Assembly: GCA_012927625.1 (NCBI GenBank)
Contig: JABBOV010000012.1
Span: forward strand, 124,001 to 188,000
DNA length: 64,000 bases
Source: Glaciimonas sp.
GTDB lineage: Bacteria; Pseudomonadota; Gammaproteobacteria; Burkholderiales; Burkholderiaceae_D
Direction: 5' to 3'
The notes beneath the pieces were generated by a model. It had not been told where the DNA came from. It saw nothing but the letters and a program-made list of their open reading frames with translations, and did no database searches. How positions within the stretch are numbered: position 1 is the stretch's first letter; each line of letters opens with the position of its first letter. This document shows positions 8,437 through 17,069 of the stretch, in pieces. Made by a program: the position numbers and the translations under genes.

Positions 8437-9855
8437 TCAACGGAAAAAAATCAATGTAGTCAGAGCGAACAGCGGCACCAGAATCAACGTCGACCACGCC
8501 ATATACCCAAAAAAAGATGGCATCTTGATGCCGCGATCTTCGGCGATCGCCTTGACCATCATGTTCGGCGCGTTGCCGATATAACTGCCCGCGCCCATGA
8601 ACACCGCGCCACAGGAAATCGCGACCAGGGTCGATCCCAGGGTTGTCATCAATTGCGCGACATCGCCCCCGGCAATATTAAAGAACACCAGGTAGGTCGG
8701 TGCGTTGTCCAGGAAAGCCGACAGGAAACCGGTAGTCCAGAAGTACATCGCATTGATCGGCTGCCCATTAATATCGGTAACAGCGCGCACCACGGCTGAA
8801 AAGACGCCGGCCTCCCCAGCTTTAAGCATCGCGATTACTGGAATGATGGTGATGAAAATGCCGGCAAATAACTTCGCCACTTCCTGCATTGGGCCCCAGT
8901 TGAAATCATTGCCGCTGCGCGCCGTCTTGGGCGTGATGCCCAGAGAAATCAAGGTAACCGCCACCAATAACACATCGCGCAGTGCATTTTGCAACTCGAT
9001 ATGCGCGCCAAACACCGAGAAACTCACGCCCGACTTCCAGAATCCACTCATCAGCACTGCAGCGATGATGGCCAGCAACAGTAAAAAATTGACTTTGCCT
9101 TCCAGTCGGATGGCCGAATCCGGGGTGGGATCTTGCCACTGCGGCAACTCCTCTTGACCGATACCGTAATAGTGGCGGTCCAAAAAATAAAAAATTATCA
9201 GTAATACACCACAAACAAACAGGGTTTCCGGAAAAATATTCTTCAAGGTCCAGAAAAAATCAATCCCTTTCAGGAACCCCAAAAATAATGGTGGATCGCC
9301 CAATGGCGTAAGCGAACCGCCCATATTGGATACCAAAAAAATGAAAAATACGATGACGTGAACCACATGTTTACGGTTATCGTTGGCACGGATCAACGGG
9401 CGAATCATCAACATCGAAGCGCCGGTAGTCCCCATGATGCTGGCCAGCAATGTCCCCATCAACAGCAATCCGGTATTGAGCCCCGGCGTGCCATGCAGAT
9501 TGCCGCGCACGCAAATACCGCCGGCCACCGCGAACAGCGCCGTCAGCAAAATGATGAACGGAATATATTCGTCGGTTAGCGCATGCATCAGGCCGTCCGT
9601 TGCCGTCGCTGGGCTGAGAAACACGATACATGGCAGCAAGAAAGCCAGCGACCAAGCGATCACAATCTTGCCGAAATGGTGATGCCAAAATTGAGGCACC
9701 AGTAATGGTGCAAGCGCAATCGACAACAACAGGCCAATGAAAGGAATGCCCCACCAGATCGATAATTGGCTGCCATCCATGGCGGATGCATGCGCCATGG
9801 ATGGTCGTACCGCCAGCAGGCACATCAATACATTGATGTTATCTTTGATGCGCAA
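8437..9855 (-). CDS. Sodium:proton antiporter / ion transporter-superfamily membrane protein
   Basis: A 472-residue polytopic protein with about 11-12 hydrophobic segments. It contains the duplicated motif areas NMGGSLTPLGDPP and FLDNAPTYLVFFN, typical of the NhaD/ArsB/CitM ion transporter superfamily. Substrates in the family are Na+/H+ or divalent anions, and the present one is unproven. The start is unusual: the frame opens at TTG (9853-9855) with a perfect AAGGAG seven bases upstream (9863-9868). Internal ATGs at about residues 11 and 20 lack such a site. The N-terminus (to about AHA) resembles a signal sequence. It is the first gene of the operon with the hydroxyacid dehydrogenase and PHA-system protein. 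Confidence 0.8.
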   Translation of the reverse strand: MRIKDNINVLMCLLAVRPSMAHASAMDGSQLSIWWGIPFIGLLLSIALAPLLVPQFWHHHFGKIVIAWSLAFLLPCIVFLSPATATDGLMHALTDEYIPFIILLTALFAVAGGICVRGNLHGTPGLNTGLLLMGTLLASIMGTTGASMLMIRPLIRANDNRKHVVHVIVFFIFLVSNMGGSLTPLGDPPLFLGFLKGIDFFWTLKNIFPETLFVCGVLLIIFYFLDRHYYGIGQEELPQWQDPTPDSAIRLEGKVNFLLLLAIIAAVLMSGFWKSGVSFSVFGAHIELQNALRDVLLVAVTLISLGITPKTARSGNDFNWGPMQEVAKLFAGIFITIIPVIAMLKAGEAGVFSAVVRAVTDINGQPINAMYFWTTGFLSAFLDNAPTYLVFFNIAGGDVAQLMTTLGSTLVAISCGAVFMGAGSYIGNAPNMMVKAIAEDRGIKMPSFFGYMAWSTLILVPLFALTTLIFFR

Positions 9856-9903
9856 TTACAGTCTCCTTGCGATTTATTGTTCTCGTTATTATCGCGTCAA
9901 ATG

Positions 9904-9952
9904 AGAAAAGCCCGTTTCCCACCGACGATTTCTGGTTCGATGGAAAACGGGC
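9904..9952 (-). terminator. Rho-independent terminator of lutC
   Basis: A 12-bp inverted repeat (GCCCGTTTCCCA at 9910-9921, TGGAAAACGGGC at 9941-9952, one mismatch) is followed on the minus strand by a short T-tract, immediately downstream of the lutC-like gene. Confidence 0.7.
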
Positions 9953-10012
9953 AGAACACGAGCAGCAAAAAGATCGCGATAGCGCGGCTTTTTTGGCAAT
10001 TGCGCCCAGTAA

Positions 10013-10678
10013 TCAGGCGTTCGTCACCACGATCACATGCACACGATACGGGCCGTGGGCTCCCAATACGATGGTCTGCTCAATGTCGCCGGTGCGCGAT
10101 GGTCCAGAAATGAAATTAGTTGCACGCGGCAACTCGCCGCGTTCAGCCCGCACCAAAGCAAAAGCATCTTCCATATAAGCTACGATGCGCGAGGCCGGCA
10201 GAATCGCGATATGGGTTTCCGGCAGCAAACTGGCAGAGGCGTAGGTGCCAGGGCCAGACAGCAGCAATAGTGAACCGGTTTCAGCGACTGCACAAAAAAC
10301 GCTAGTGATGCCGATCAGGTCTGCATTGACGGGAGGGCGATATGCCAGCGTAACTCCGGCTTGTTCCCACGCTAGGGAGTCCAGTGTCTTCCAGGCAATC
10401 GCCTGCTTGGCAATACCCAAATCGTCCAGATAAACAGCGACAGCGGCCGGTACCTCAGCCATGCTGGCAACTTCGGCCACGGTGTCCGACATGCGCCGTG
10501 CTTGTTCTCTGAAATGCCCGATCAGGTTTTCCCCGATATGCGGCTGCGGCCCATTCGGATGATGACGCAGATAATCCTGCACTGCATCGCGTTCGCCTTG
10601 GCTGACCTGATTTGATCTTTGCTGTGCTTTGCGGATGCGGCTAAAAATGGCCTGACGCGCTGCCGAAGTATCCATCAT
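10013..10678 (-). CDS. LutC/YkgG-type LUD-domain protein (lactate utilisation protein C-like)
   Basis: A 221-residue protein with the LUD (DUF162) fold. The C-terminal block VRAERGELPRATNFISGPSR-TGDIE carries the characteristic SGPS/T-x-DIE signature, and the GSLLL strand lies around residue 130. In Bacillus the LutABC complex oxidises L-lactate, with LutA and LutB being iron-sulfur proteins. Neither gene is next to this copy: the neighbours are an antiporter (same strand, beyond a terminator) and divergent ferredoxin fdxA. It may act with LutAB encoded elsewhere. The start is ATG ATG at 10678; either Met is possible. Confidence 0.85.
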   Translation of the reverse strand: MMDTSAARQAIFSRIRKAQQRSNQVSQGERDAVQDYLRHHPNGPQPHIGENLIGHFREQARRMSDTVAEVASMAEVPAAVAVYLDDLGIAKQAIAWKTLDSLAWEQAGVTLAYRPPVNADLIGITSVFCAVAETGSLLLLSGPGTYASASLLPETHIAILPASRIVAYMEDAFALVRAERGELPRATNFISGPSRTGDIEQTIVLGAHGPYRVHVIVVTNA

Positions 10679-10985
10679 GCTTTCACCCTGTGTAAGAACT
10701 GGCAGTGTAGCTGAATCATCCGGCCGATATCATTTTCCACAACGTGATTTTATTTCAAACGGCAAAAGCAAATAATTCACGTATTCCCCACGCTAATGGG
10801 GTCTGAAATTTGCTTATAGGTATTTTATCTAAAAGAGAAGTTTGTTATAACTGCCTGATTAACTTAAAATACAGGGCTTACCACTGCTTGGCCGTTATTA
10901 CTGCTTATAGTAACGTCCCGCTGGGAGCCCCACCAGGACATCCAGTCATGCGGCTGATTTCAGCAAAATTACAGATAGGACTGCT
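10679..10985. other. Divergent intergenic region between lutC-like gene and fdxA
   Basis: About 300 bp. It holds a small inverted repeat (CCCC-N8-GGGG near 10786-10801) and an AT-rich central part likely to contain promoters for both directions. I could not assign convincing -35/-10 pairs. AGGA lies seven bases upstream of the fdxA ATG. Confidence 0.4.
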
Positions 10986-11309
10986 ATGACCCACGTTGTC
11001 ACCGAATCCTGCATCCAATGCCGTTACACCGACTGCGTGGATGTATGCCCGGTAGATTGCTTCCGTGAAGGCCCGAATTTTCTCACCATCGATCCAGATG
11101 AGTGCATCGATTGCGCAGTATGCGTTGCCGAATGCCCGGTCAATGCGATTTTTGCTGAAGAAGATGTTCCGGCAGATCAGCAGCAATTCATTAAAATCAA
11201 TGTTGAACTGGCACGCAAATGGCCCTCCATCACGAAGACTAAAAGCCCGCTGGACATCGCCGAAGAGTGGAAAGACGTTAAGGATAAGTTACCCCTCCTC
11301 AAACGCTGA
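10986..11309 (+). CDS. fdxA: 7Fe-8S ferredoxin FdxA
   Basis: A 107-residue seven-iron ferredoxin. The N-terminal cysteine set is CIQCRYTDCVDVCPVDCF and the second is CIDCAVCVAECP. The C-terminal extension is typical of the Azotobacter FdI/FdxA type (about 107 residues), carrying one [3Fe-4S] and one [4Fe-4S] cluster. It transfers electrons in the cytoplasm. The next gene on the same strand encodes a thioredoxin-reductase-like ferredoxin-NADP+ reductase, a likely redox partner. The start has AGGA at a good distance. Confidence 0.95.
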   Translation: MTHVVTESCIQCRYTDCVDVCPVDCFREGPNFLTIDPDECIDCAVCVAECPVNAIFAEEDVPADQQQFIKINVELARKWPSITKTKSPLDIAEEWKDVKDKLPLLKR

Positions 11310-11412
11310 ACGCCTTCATCCTATGCCGTATGTGCATAGATGCGCCTGTATTTACGTTGGCTTGGCTGACTGATTGGCTTGGGCCGCAGGATGGCGTTTT
11401 TGGATAATTGAC

Positions 11413-12540
11413 ATGACACAGGAATTAGAAAGCCGTATGAAAACCAACGCCGGCACCATTGCCACTACATCAGTTCCACATCAAATAGTATCCGGCAAGA
11501 CTCCAGTCGAAACCGATGCTGTCATCATAGGAGCCGGTCCGGTCGGATTGTTCCAGGTATTCGAACTGGGTTTACTTGAAATCAAGGCCCATGTGATTGA
11601 TTCATTGCCGGTGGTCGGCGGTCAATGCGTCGAGCTCTATCCCGACAAGCCAATTTACGACATTCCGGCCGTCCCTATGTACACAGGCCAGGAACTAACC
11701 GACAATTTACTCAAGCAAATTGCACCGTTCGAACCGACTTTCCACCTGAATCAGGAAGTCACCGGCGTCGAAAAAAGGGAAGACGGCCGTTTCAATCTGG
11801 AAACCTCCGCCGGTACTCTCTTTATTACCAAGACCATTTTTATTGCGGCCGGTGTCGGGTCGTTCCAGCCGCGCACCCTGAAAGTGGAAGGTATCGAGCA
11901 GTTCGAAGGCACGCAGCTATTCTATCGGGTCAAAAATCCGGCCAGCTTCCAAGGCAAGAATATCGTGATCTGCGGCGGCGGCGACTCCGCGCTGGACTGG
12001 GCGCTGAATTTAATCGGTAAGGCAGAGTCGGTGGTACTGATTCATCGCCGCGAAGACTTCCGCGCCGCGCCAGCCTCGGTGGCGAAGATGAAACAATTAT
12101 GCGAAAACTACGAAATGCAGTTTTTAGTCGGCCAGATTACCGGCATGGAAACCAAAGATGACAAGCTGTCGGAAATCAAGGTCACTTGTGCCGATGGCGT
12201 GACCCGCCGCCTGCCGCTGGATGATTTATTGGTGTTTTTTGGCCTGTCGCCGAAACTCGGGCCGATTGCCGAATGGGGTCTGGATATCGAGCGCAAGCAA
12301 CTCAAAGTAGTCAGTACTGAAAAATTCGAAACCAGTGTACCTGGTATTTTTGCGGTCGGCGACATCAATACTTATCCGGGTAAGAAGAAATTGATACTGT
12401 CAGGATTCCACGAAGCCGCACTCGCTGCGTTCGGCGCTGCACCGTACATCTTCCCCGATAAAAAAATTCACATGCAGTACACCACCACATCGCCGAAGCT
12501 GCACAAAATCCTCGGTGTCGAAAGCCCGATTTTCGACTGA
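11413..12540 (+). CDS. Ferredoxin-NADP+ reductase, thioredoxin-reductase-like type
   Basis: About 375 residues. It has FAD-binding [14 protein letters not shown] near the N-terminus followed by [18 protein letters not shown], the NADPH-binding [13 protein letters not shown], and a C-terminal FAD-binding [15 protein letters not shown]. The redox-active CxxC of thioredoxin reductase is absent, which marks the YumC/Rhodopseudomonas-type FNR. It reduces ferredoxin or flavodoxin with NADPH or the reverse. The ATG at 11413 ([10 protein letters not shown]) is chosen; ATG at 11437 or an upstream GTG/ATG frame to 11374 is also open. It lies 100 bp after fdxA and is probably co-expressed. A strong terminator follows. 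Confidence 0.9.
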   Translation: MTQELESRMKTNAGTIATTSVPHQIVSGKTPVETDAVIIGAGPVGLFQVFELGLLEIKAHVIDSLPVVGGQCVELYPDKPIYDIPAVPMYTGQELTDNLLKQIAPFEPTFHLNQEVTGVEKREDGRFNLETSAGTLFITKTIFIAAGVGSFQPRTLKVEGIEQFEGTQLFYRVKNPASFQGKNIVICGGGDSALDWALNLIGKAESVVLIHRREDFRAAPASVAKMKQLCENYEMQFLVGQITGMETKDDKLSEIKVTCADGVTRRLPLDDLLVFFGLSPKLGPIAEWGLDIERKQLKVVSTEKFETSVPGIFAVGDINTYPGKKKLILSGFHEAALAAFGAAPYIFPDKKIHMQYTTTSPKLHKILGVESPIFD

Positions 12541-12563
12541 ATACCGTTTTCAGGCTGAATTCA

Positions 12564-12608
12564 ATGGCCCTGTAGCGCAAAGATTGTCTGCGTTACAGGG
12601 CCATTTTT
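12564..12608 (+). terminator. Rho-independent terminator of ferredoxin reductase gene
   Basis: A 14-bp stem with one G-T pair (GGCCCTGTAGCGCA at 12566-12579, TGCGTTACAGGGCC at 12589-12602) is followed by ATTTTT. It starts 24 bp after the stop codon at 12540. Confidence 0.9.
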
Positions 12609-12609
12609 C

Positions 12610-12643
12610 TTGTTACCGGCTGTCATGCAACAGCCGGTAACAA
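12610..12643. terminator. Perfect 13-bp hairpin, second stem in the convergent gap
   Basis: TTGTTACCGGCTG at 12610-12622 pairs perfectly with CAGCCGGTAACAA at 12631-12643 around an 8-nt loop. It follows directly on the first terminator, between convergent fnr (+) and amtB (-). No long T-run follows in either direction, so a backup terminator or transcript-end stabiliser is inferred rather than proven. Confidence 0.55.
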
Positions 12644-12656
12644 GTGCGAATAAAAA

Positions 12657-12733
12657 ATATACTATGTTATGTATTTTTATATTTCGCAATAGATTAAAGC
12701 GGTAATTAGCTATAAATTTAATATACCCCCTAT
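12657..12733 (-). repeat. Dispersed intergenic repeat, copy A
   Basis: Read on the minus strand this stretch runs TATAGGGGGTATATTAAA, then an ACCGC...GCG centre, then ATATAAAAATAC-N8-GTATAT. It aligns end to end with five other intergenic stretches in this window (copies B-F). It lies between convergent fnr and amtB, downstream of both. The central hairpin is weaker in this copy (3-4 bp), while the ATAC-N8-GTAT end hairpin is intact. Confidence 0.65.
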
Positions 12734-12791
12734 AAATTTTAAAAAATAAATAGACGGCATTTTTCTGTAGTGTTCAAAACGTACTGCACAT

Positions 12792-13994
12792 TTACCAACT
12801 GGATTCGCGTTCCGGTGTTGCACTGATCTTGTGAATGGCAAGGTCGGCGCCATCGAATTCCTGCTCCGGGTCAAGTCGGATACCGATGACTTTCCTTAAT
12901 ACCCAGTAAATAACCAGCCCACTGACAAAGGCGATCCCAATTCCCATCAGGGTGCCGAGCAGTTGCGACAAGATAGAAACGCCGCCACGGCCGCCCAACA
13001 ATTTCAGCCCAAAAATACCCGCAGCCAGACCGCCCCATGCGCCGCATAAACCATGCAGTGGCCAAACGCCCAGCACATCGTCGATTTTCCATTTATTTTG
13101 GGTCAAAGTGAACATCCAGACAAAAATCCAGCCAGCTATGCCGCCAGTTACCAGGGCGCCCAGAGGATGCATCAAATCCGAACCAGCGCACACGGCAACC
13201 AAGCCCGCCAGCGGGCCGTTATACGCAAAACCCGGGTCGTTTTTACCCAATAGCAAAGTTACCAAAGTACCGCCGACCATCGCCATCAACGAATTGATTG
13301 CCACCAGCCCATTCATCTGATCCAGAGTTTGCGCGCTCATCACGTTGAAGCCGAACCAGCCGATAGTCAAAATCCAGGCGCCCAGTGCCAGAAACGGAAT
13401 GCTGGAGGGAGGATGCGCAGAGATTGCACCATCCTTCCCGTAACGCCCCCGACGCGCACCGAGCAACAAGACCGCTGGCAACGCCACCCAGCCGCCAACC
13501 GCGTGCACTACGACCGAACCAGCGAAATCATGGAACTCATAAGAAAACATTAGCTTAAACCAAGCCTGGATGCCGAAACGATGATTCCAAACAATGCCCT
13601 CGAAGAACGGATAGACAAAGCCGACTAGCAAAGCAGTGGCAACCAGTTGTGGATGAAATTTGGCGCGTTCGGCAATGCCGCCCGATATGATCGCTGGAAT
13701 TGCGGCAGCAAAGGTCAATAGAAAGAAAAACTTGACCAGTTCAAAACCGTTCCTGGCGGACAACACTTCTGCGTTACTGAAAAAATTGACCCCATAAGCG
13801 ACACTGTAACCAACGAAAAAATAAGCAATGGTTGAAATCGCGAAATCAGCTAATATTTTAACTAATGCGTTAACCTGATTTTTCTTGCGTACAGTTCCTA
13901 ACTCCAGAAAGGCAAAACCAGCATGCATCGCCAAAATCATGATGGCGCCGAGCAAGACAAATAATGCGTTGGCGCCATATGCATGTGCATCCAT
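12792..13994 (-). CDS. amtB: Ammonium transporter AmtB
   Basis: About 400 residues with 11 predicted transmembrane segments and no cleavable signal peptide. Family motifs seen are the conserved GGIAERAKF block, the twin-His pore region (SVVVHAVGGW and a later HPLGA), and the DPEQEFDGADLAIH C-terminal tail that in GlnK-regulated Amt proteins binds PII. The ATG at 13994 (MDAHAYGANALF) is chosen because GGGGAG lies eight bases upstream; an ATG ten codons earlier lacks a site. No glnK is adjacent. The upstream DNA holds a sigma-54 promoter and an NtrC-type palindrome, so expression under nitrogen limitation is expected. Confidence 0.92.
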   Translation of the reverse strand: MDAHAYGANALFVLLGAIMILAMHAGFAFLELGTVRKKNQVNALVKILADFAISTIAYFFVGYSVAYGVNFFSNAEVLSARNGFELVKFFFLLTFAAAIPAIISGGIAERAKFHPQLVATALLVGFVYPFFEGIVWNHRFGIQAWFKLMFSYEFHDFAGSVVVHAVGGWVALPAVLLLGARRGRYGKDGAISAHPPSSIPFLALGAWILTIGWFGFNVMSAQTLDQMNGLVAINSLMAMVGGTLVTLLLGKNDPGFAYNGPLAGLVAVCAGSDLMHPLGALVTGGIAGWIFVWMFTLTQNKWKIDDVLGVWPLHGLCGAWGGLAAGIFGLKLLGGRGGVSILSQLLGTLMGIGIAFVSGLVIYWVLRKVIGIRLDPEQEFDGADLAIHKISATPERESSW

Positions 13995-14045
13995 ATCAAA
14001 AACTCCCCATAAAAGTGCATACATAAAATATTTTTGTATCTACAA

Positions 14046-14061
14046 AGCAAAAAACATACCA
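14046..14061 (-). promoter_or_regulatory. Sigma-54 (RpoN) promoter of amtB
   Basis: On the minus strand the sequence is TGGTATG-TTTT-TTGCT, against the consensus TGGCACG-N4-TTGCW, with GG and GC at the invariant spacing. The GC element is about 53 bp upstream of the amtB ATG, leaving room for a transcription start near 14035. Confidence 0.75.
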
Positions 14062-14143
14062 TTTTTATAAATTAACTAACACATTGATTTAAAGCGATTA
14101 AATTTGATGCATAATCATAATAGATGTTTTTTAATCACCATAA

Positions 14144-14160
14144 TGCACTGATAATGTGCA
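14144..14160. promoter_or_regulatory. NtrC-type binding site upstream of amtB
   Basis: TGCACTGATAATGTGCA is a 17-bp imperfect palindrome (TGCAC-N7-GTGCA), close to the enteric NtrC site TGCACTAAAATGGTGCA. It lies about 85 bp upstream of the sigma-54 -24 element, the normal enhancer distance. It ends 15 bp before the divergent aat start codon, so NtrC binding could also affect aat. Confidence 0.7.
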
Positions 14161-14175
14161 GATAAAATCACCAAA

Positions 14176-14967
14176 ATGATTCCTTGGCTTGAGCCGGATT
14201 CGCCTTTTCCAGAAGTTTCTACTGCACTTACCGCGGAAGAAGGCGCGGCAGGCCTGCTCGCTGCAGGCGCGGATTTAACGCCGCTGCGCCTGCTGGGCGC
14301 TTACCGGCGCGGTATCTTTCCCTGGTTTTCGCAGGGGCAACCGATCCTGTGGTGGAGTACCGACCCGCGCATGGTGTTAGAAATTGAAAATTTCAATATT
14401 TCCCGCAGCCTGCAAAAAACGCTCAGGAAAATCGACCGTGAAATACATGGCGGCCGACGCTGGGAAATCCGTTTCGATCACGCCTTTGAAGCAGTCATGC
14501 GAGCTTGCGCCGCACCACGCAGAGATGGGCCTGGCACCTGGATTTCAGAGGAAATTATTTACGGCTATGGCGCCTTGCACCGCCAGGGCTACGCGCACTC
14601 ATCCGAATTATGGTTGGACGGGCAACTGGTCGGCGGTGCTTATGGTGTGTGCATCGGACGCATGTTCTACGGCGAATCGATGTTCGCGCGCGTAACCGAT
14701 GGCTCCAAGATCGCGCTCGCCTACCTGCTGCATTTTCTAAGCAAAAACGGCGTCTCGATGATCGACTGCCAGCAAGAAACAGCGCATCTGGCGTCACTTG
14801 GCGCAGCCCCGATACCCAGGTCAACATTCATTGCACGTCTCAAGGAATTAACCGTACAGCCGCAGATTACAATATGGACGCCGCTCGGATTATTTGACAC
14901 CCAAGATACCGCAGATGCAATAAAGAGCAACCAGACACCCTCTTTGCCAAGGCTGGAAAACGTATGA
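14176..14967 (+). CDS. aat: Leucyl/phenylalanyl-tRNA--protein transferase
   Basis: A 263-residue member of the Aat family. Signatures are [28 protein letters not shown] near residues 40-70, and [18 protein letters not shown] with CQQET further on. The enzyme transfers Leu or Phe from charged tRNA to N-terminal Lys/Arg of proteins, marking them for ClpS/ClpAP (N-end rule). Its stop overlaps the start of the next transferase (ATGA at 14964-14967), so aat and bpt are translationally coupled; pyrD follows 41 bp later. Confidence 0.95.
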   Translation: MIPWLEPDSPFPEVSTALTAEEGAAGLLAAGADLTPLRLLGAYRRGIFPWFSQGQPILWWSTDPRMVLEIENFNISRSLQKTLRKIDREIHGGRRWEIRFDHAFEAVMRACAAPRRDGPGTWISEEIIYGYGALHRQGYAHSSELWLDGQLVGGAYGVCIGRMFYGESMFARVTDGSKIALAYLLHFLSKNGVSMIDCQQETAHLASLGAAPIPRSTFIARLKELTVQPQITIWTPLGLFDTQDTADAIKSNQTPSLPRLENV

Positions 14968-15707
14968 CGCACCTTAAAGAGCTACCATTTTCCACCTTGC
15001 AATTCTATGCAACGGCACCTTATCCATGCAGTTACCTGGAGCATCGTCAAGCCCGTTCGCAGGTCGCTACGCCTTCGCATCTGATTAACGCAGATGTCTA
15101 TTCTGGGTTGGTTAAAAACGGCTTTCGACGCAGCGGGGTTTTTACCTATCGGCCCAATTGCGACGGCTGTCAGGCTTGCGTTCCGGTGCGCATCAAGGCC
15201 CAGGAATTTTCGTCCAAACGCAGTCAGCGGCGAGCTTGGGCCAAGCATCGATATCTGCGCGCCTGGATCACCGATCTGGCGTATGCACCGGAACATTACG
15301 ACCTGTACCTGCGTTATCAAACAGCACGCCACGCTGGCGGCGGCATGGACCAGGACAGTCGCGACCAGTATGCGCAATTTCTGCTGCAAAGTAAGGTTAA
15401 CACCCGGCTGGTGGAATTCCGCGAGCCTGACGGCACGCTATGCATGGTCAGCATCATCGATATTCTCGACGACGGCCTGTCTTCGGTCTATACCTTCTAT
15501 GACCCGGACCGGCGGGACGCATCTTACGGCACCTACAACGTCCTGTGGCAAATCGAGCAAGCCAAGCAACTAGGTCTGGCGTATATCTATTTAGGCTACT
15601 GGATACGAGAAAGCCGAAAAATGGCTTACAAGATCAATTTCCAACCGCTGGAAGCGCTGCAGCAAGGAAAATGGGAACTGCTTGAGCAGCACCAGCGGCC
15701 GCGCTAA
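14964..15707 (+). CDS. bpt: Aspartate/glutamate leucyltransferase (Bpt; arginyltransferase family)
   Basis: A 247-residue protein of the ATE1-like family. The N-terminal cysteine region is [16 protein letters not shown], and the later blocks [10 protein letters not shown] and [13 protein letters not shown] are typical. Bacterial Bpt attaches Leu from Leu-tRNA to N-terminal Asp/Glu, complementing Aat in the N-end-rule pathway. The ATG overlaps the aat stop by 4 bp. The neighbouring pair of both tagging enzymes is common in betaproteobacteria. Confidence 0.93.
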   Translation: MTHLKELPFSTLQFYATAPYPCSYLEHRQARSQVATPSHLINADVYSGLVKNGFRRSGVFTYRPNCDGCQACVPVRIKAQEFSSKRSQRRAWAKHRYLRAWITDLAYAPEHYDLYLRYQTARHAGGGMDQDSRDQYAQFLLQSKVNTRLVEFREPDGTLCMVSIIDILDDGLSSVYTFYDPDRRDASYGTYNVLWQIEQAKQLGLAYIYLGYWIRESRKMAYKINFQPLEALQQGKWELLEQHQRPR

Positions 15708-15748
15708 AATACGCGCCAACCCAACTTATTTCTCCTGCTTCCCGCCCT

Positions 15749-16786
15749 ATGCCTGACAAACTCCTGTACGCCCTAGTCCGCCCGCTATTATTCTCGCTCG
15801 ATCCTGAAACTGCACACAACCTGACATTGCCTTGGCTAAAACGCGCCGCCGCCATTGGCATCACTGGACTATTCGCCAAGCCGCAATCGGTTCCGAAGAG
15901 CGTGATGGGAATCACCTTCCCCAACCCGGTCGGCTTGGCCGCCGGATTGGATAAGGACGGCGCCTATATCGATGCTCTGGCAGCGCTAGGCTTCGGCTCA
16001 ATCGAGATCGGCACCGTCACGCCGCGTGCTCAGCCCGGCAACCCGAAACCGCGCATGTTTCGCCTACCGGCGGCGCGCGCCATCATCAACCGTATGGGTT
16101 TCAATAATGGCGGCGTGGATGCGTTCCTGGCGAATGTACAGGCATCTAAGTTCTATCAAAACAAGGAGGGTGTGCTAGGGCTGAATATCGGCAAAAATGC
16201 CGATACGCCAATCGAACGCGCCGCCGAGGATTACCTGTACTGCCTGCAAAAAGTCTATCCTTATGCCAGCTATGTCACCGTCAATATTTCTTCGCCGAAC
16301 ACCAAAAATCTACGCCAATTGCAAGACGCCAGCGAACTCGACGCACTCTTATCGCAGCTGAAGCAGGCGCAACAGCGCTTGGCCGACCAGCATCAGCGTT
16401 ATGTCCCGATCGCCCTGAAAATTGCGCCGGACATCAATAGCGAACAAATCAAGAGCATCGCAGCGGCATTGCTGCGGCACCGGATCGACGGCGTCATCGC
16501 CACTAACACCACCATCACCCGCGACGCGGTCAAAGGCATGCAACACAGCGAAGAAGCGGGTGGTTTGTCCGGCGCACCGGTTTTCGAACTCTCGAACCAG
16601 GTTATCCGCGCGCTAAAGGCCGAGTTGGGTGAAGCACTACCGATTATCGGCGTCGGCGGCATCTTTTCGGGCCAGGATGCCCAGGCAAAAATGGAGGCCG
16701 GGGCAGCGTTAGTACAGATCTACAGCGGACTGATTTATCGCGGACCTGCACTGCTGCGCGAGTGTATAACCACGCTACGCAAGTAG
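15749..16786 (+). CDS. pyrD: Dihydroorotate dehydrogenase (quinone), class 2
   Basis: 345 residues, the usual size of membrane-associated class 2 PyrD. The N-terminal amphipathic segment ([20 protein letters not shown]) docks on the membrane. Other family blocks are [40 protein letters not shown] (catalytic Ser region), the FMN-binding [11 protein letters not shown] and a C-terminal [11 protein letters not shown]...[16 protein letters not shown]. It oxidises dihydroorotate to orotate with quinone in pyrimidine synthesis. It lies 41 bp after bpt on the same strand. Confidence 0.96.
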   Translation: MPDKLLYALVRPLLFSLDPETAHNLTLPWLKRAAAIGITGLFAKPQSVPKSVMGITFPNPVGLAAGLDKDGAYIDALAALGFGSIEIGTVTPRAQPGNPKPRMFRLPAARAIINRMGFNNGGVDAFLANVQASKFYQNKEGVLGLNIGKNADTPIERAAEDYLYCLQKVYPYASYVTVNISSPNTKNLRQLQDASELDALLSQLKQAQQRLADQHQRYVPIALKIAPDINSEQIKSIAAALLRHRIDGVIATNTTITRDAVKGMQHSEEAGGLSGAPVFELSNQVIRALKAELGEALPIIGVGGIFSGQDAQAKMEAGAALVQIYSGLIYRGPALLRECITTLRK

Positions 16787-16807
16787 CCGGTTAAAAACTG
16801 CATAAAT

Positions 16808-17022
16808 TCAATTGGCTAAAAAAGTGTTCCGTATTGATCTGGCGGCGTTACCCGAAAAAGCTTGCTGAAGCGGGGTTTTCTCGAAAACGGACACAGACAA
16901 TATCGTTAACAAAGTGTCGAGCGAAGCGTTCAGATTGCGTTTCTTTTTGACGATCGCCACCACGGCATAAACCACACAGCAATCCAGGTTTGTGTTTTAG
17001 CCGCGTTTTCTGGTATGCCAAT
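16808..17022 (-). pseudogene. IS4-type transposase C-terminal remnant (frameshifted)
   Basis: On the minus strand, IGIPENAAKTQTWIAV is followed, after a one-base frameshift, by VYAVVAIVKKKRNLNASL and TLLTILSVSVFEKTPLQQAF, ending in TGA near 16808. This matches from memory the C-terminus of IS4-family transposases with a DUF4372 N-terminus (ENAVKTQIWIA...VAIVKKRL...LQILSVSVFEKTP). The DDE domain and inverted repeats are gone. It fills the gap between pyrD and chrA. Confidence 0.7.
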
Positions 17023-17069
17023 AACACAGGCCTGCACTACTGAAGTTCTTGAATATCTGGATACTGTGC

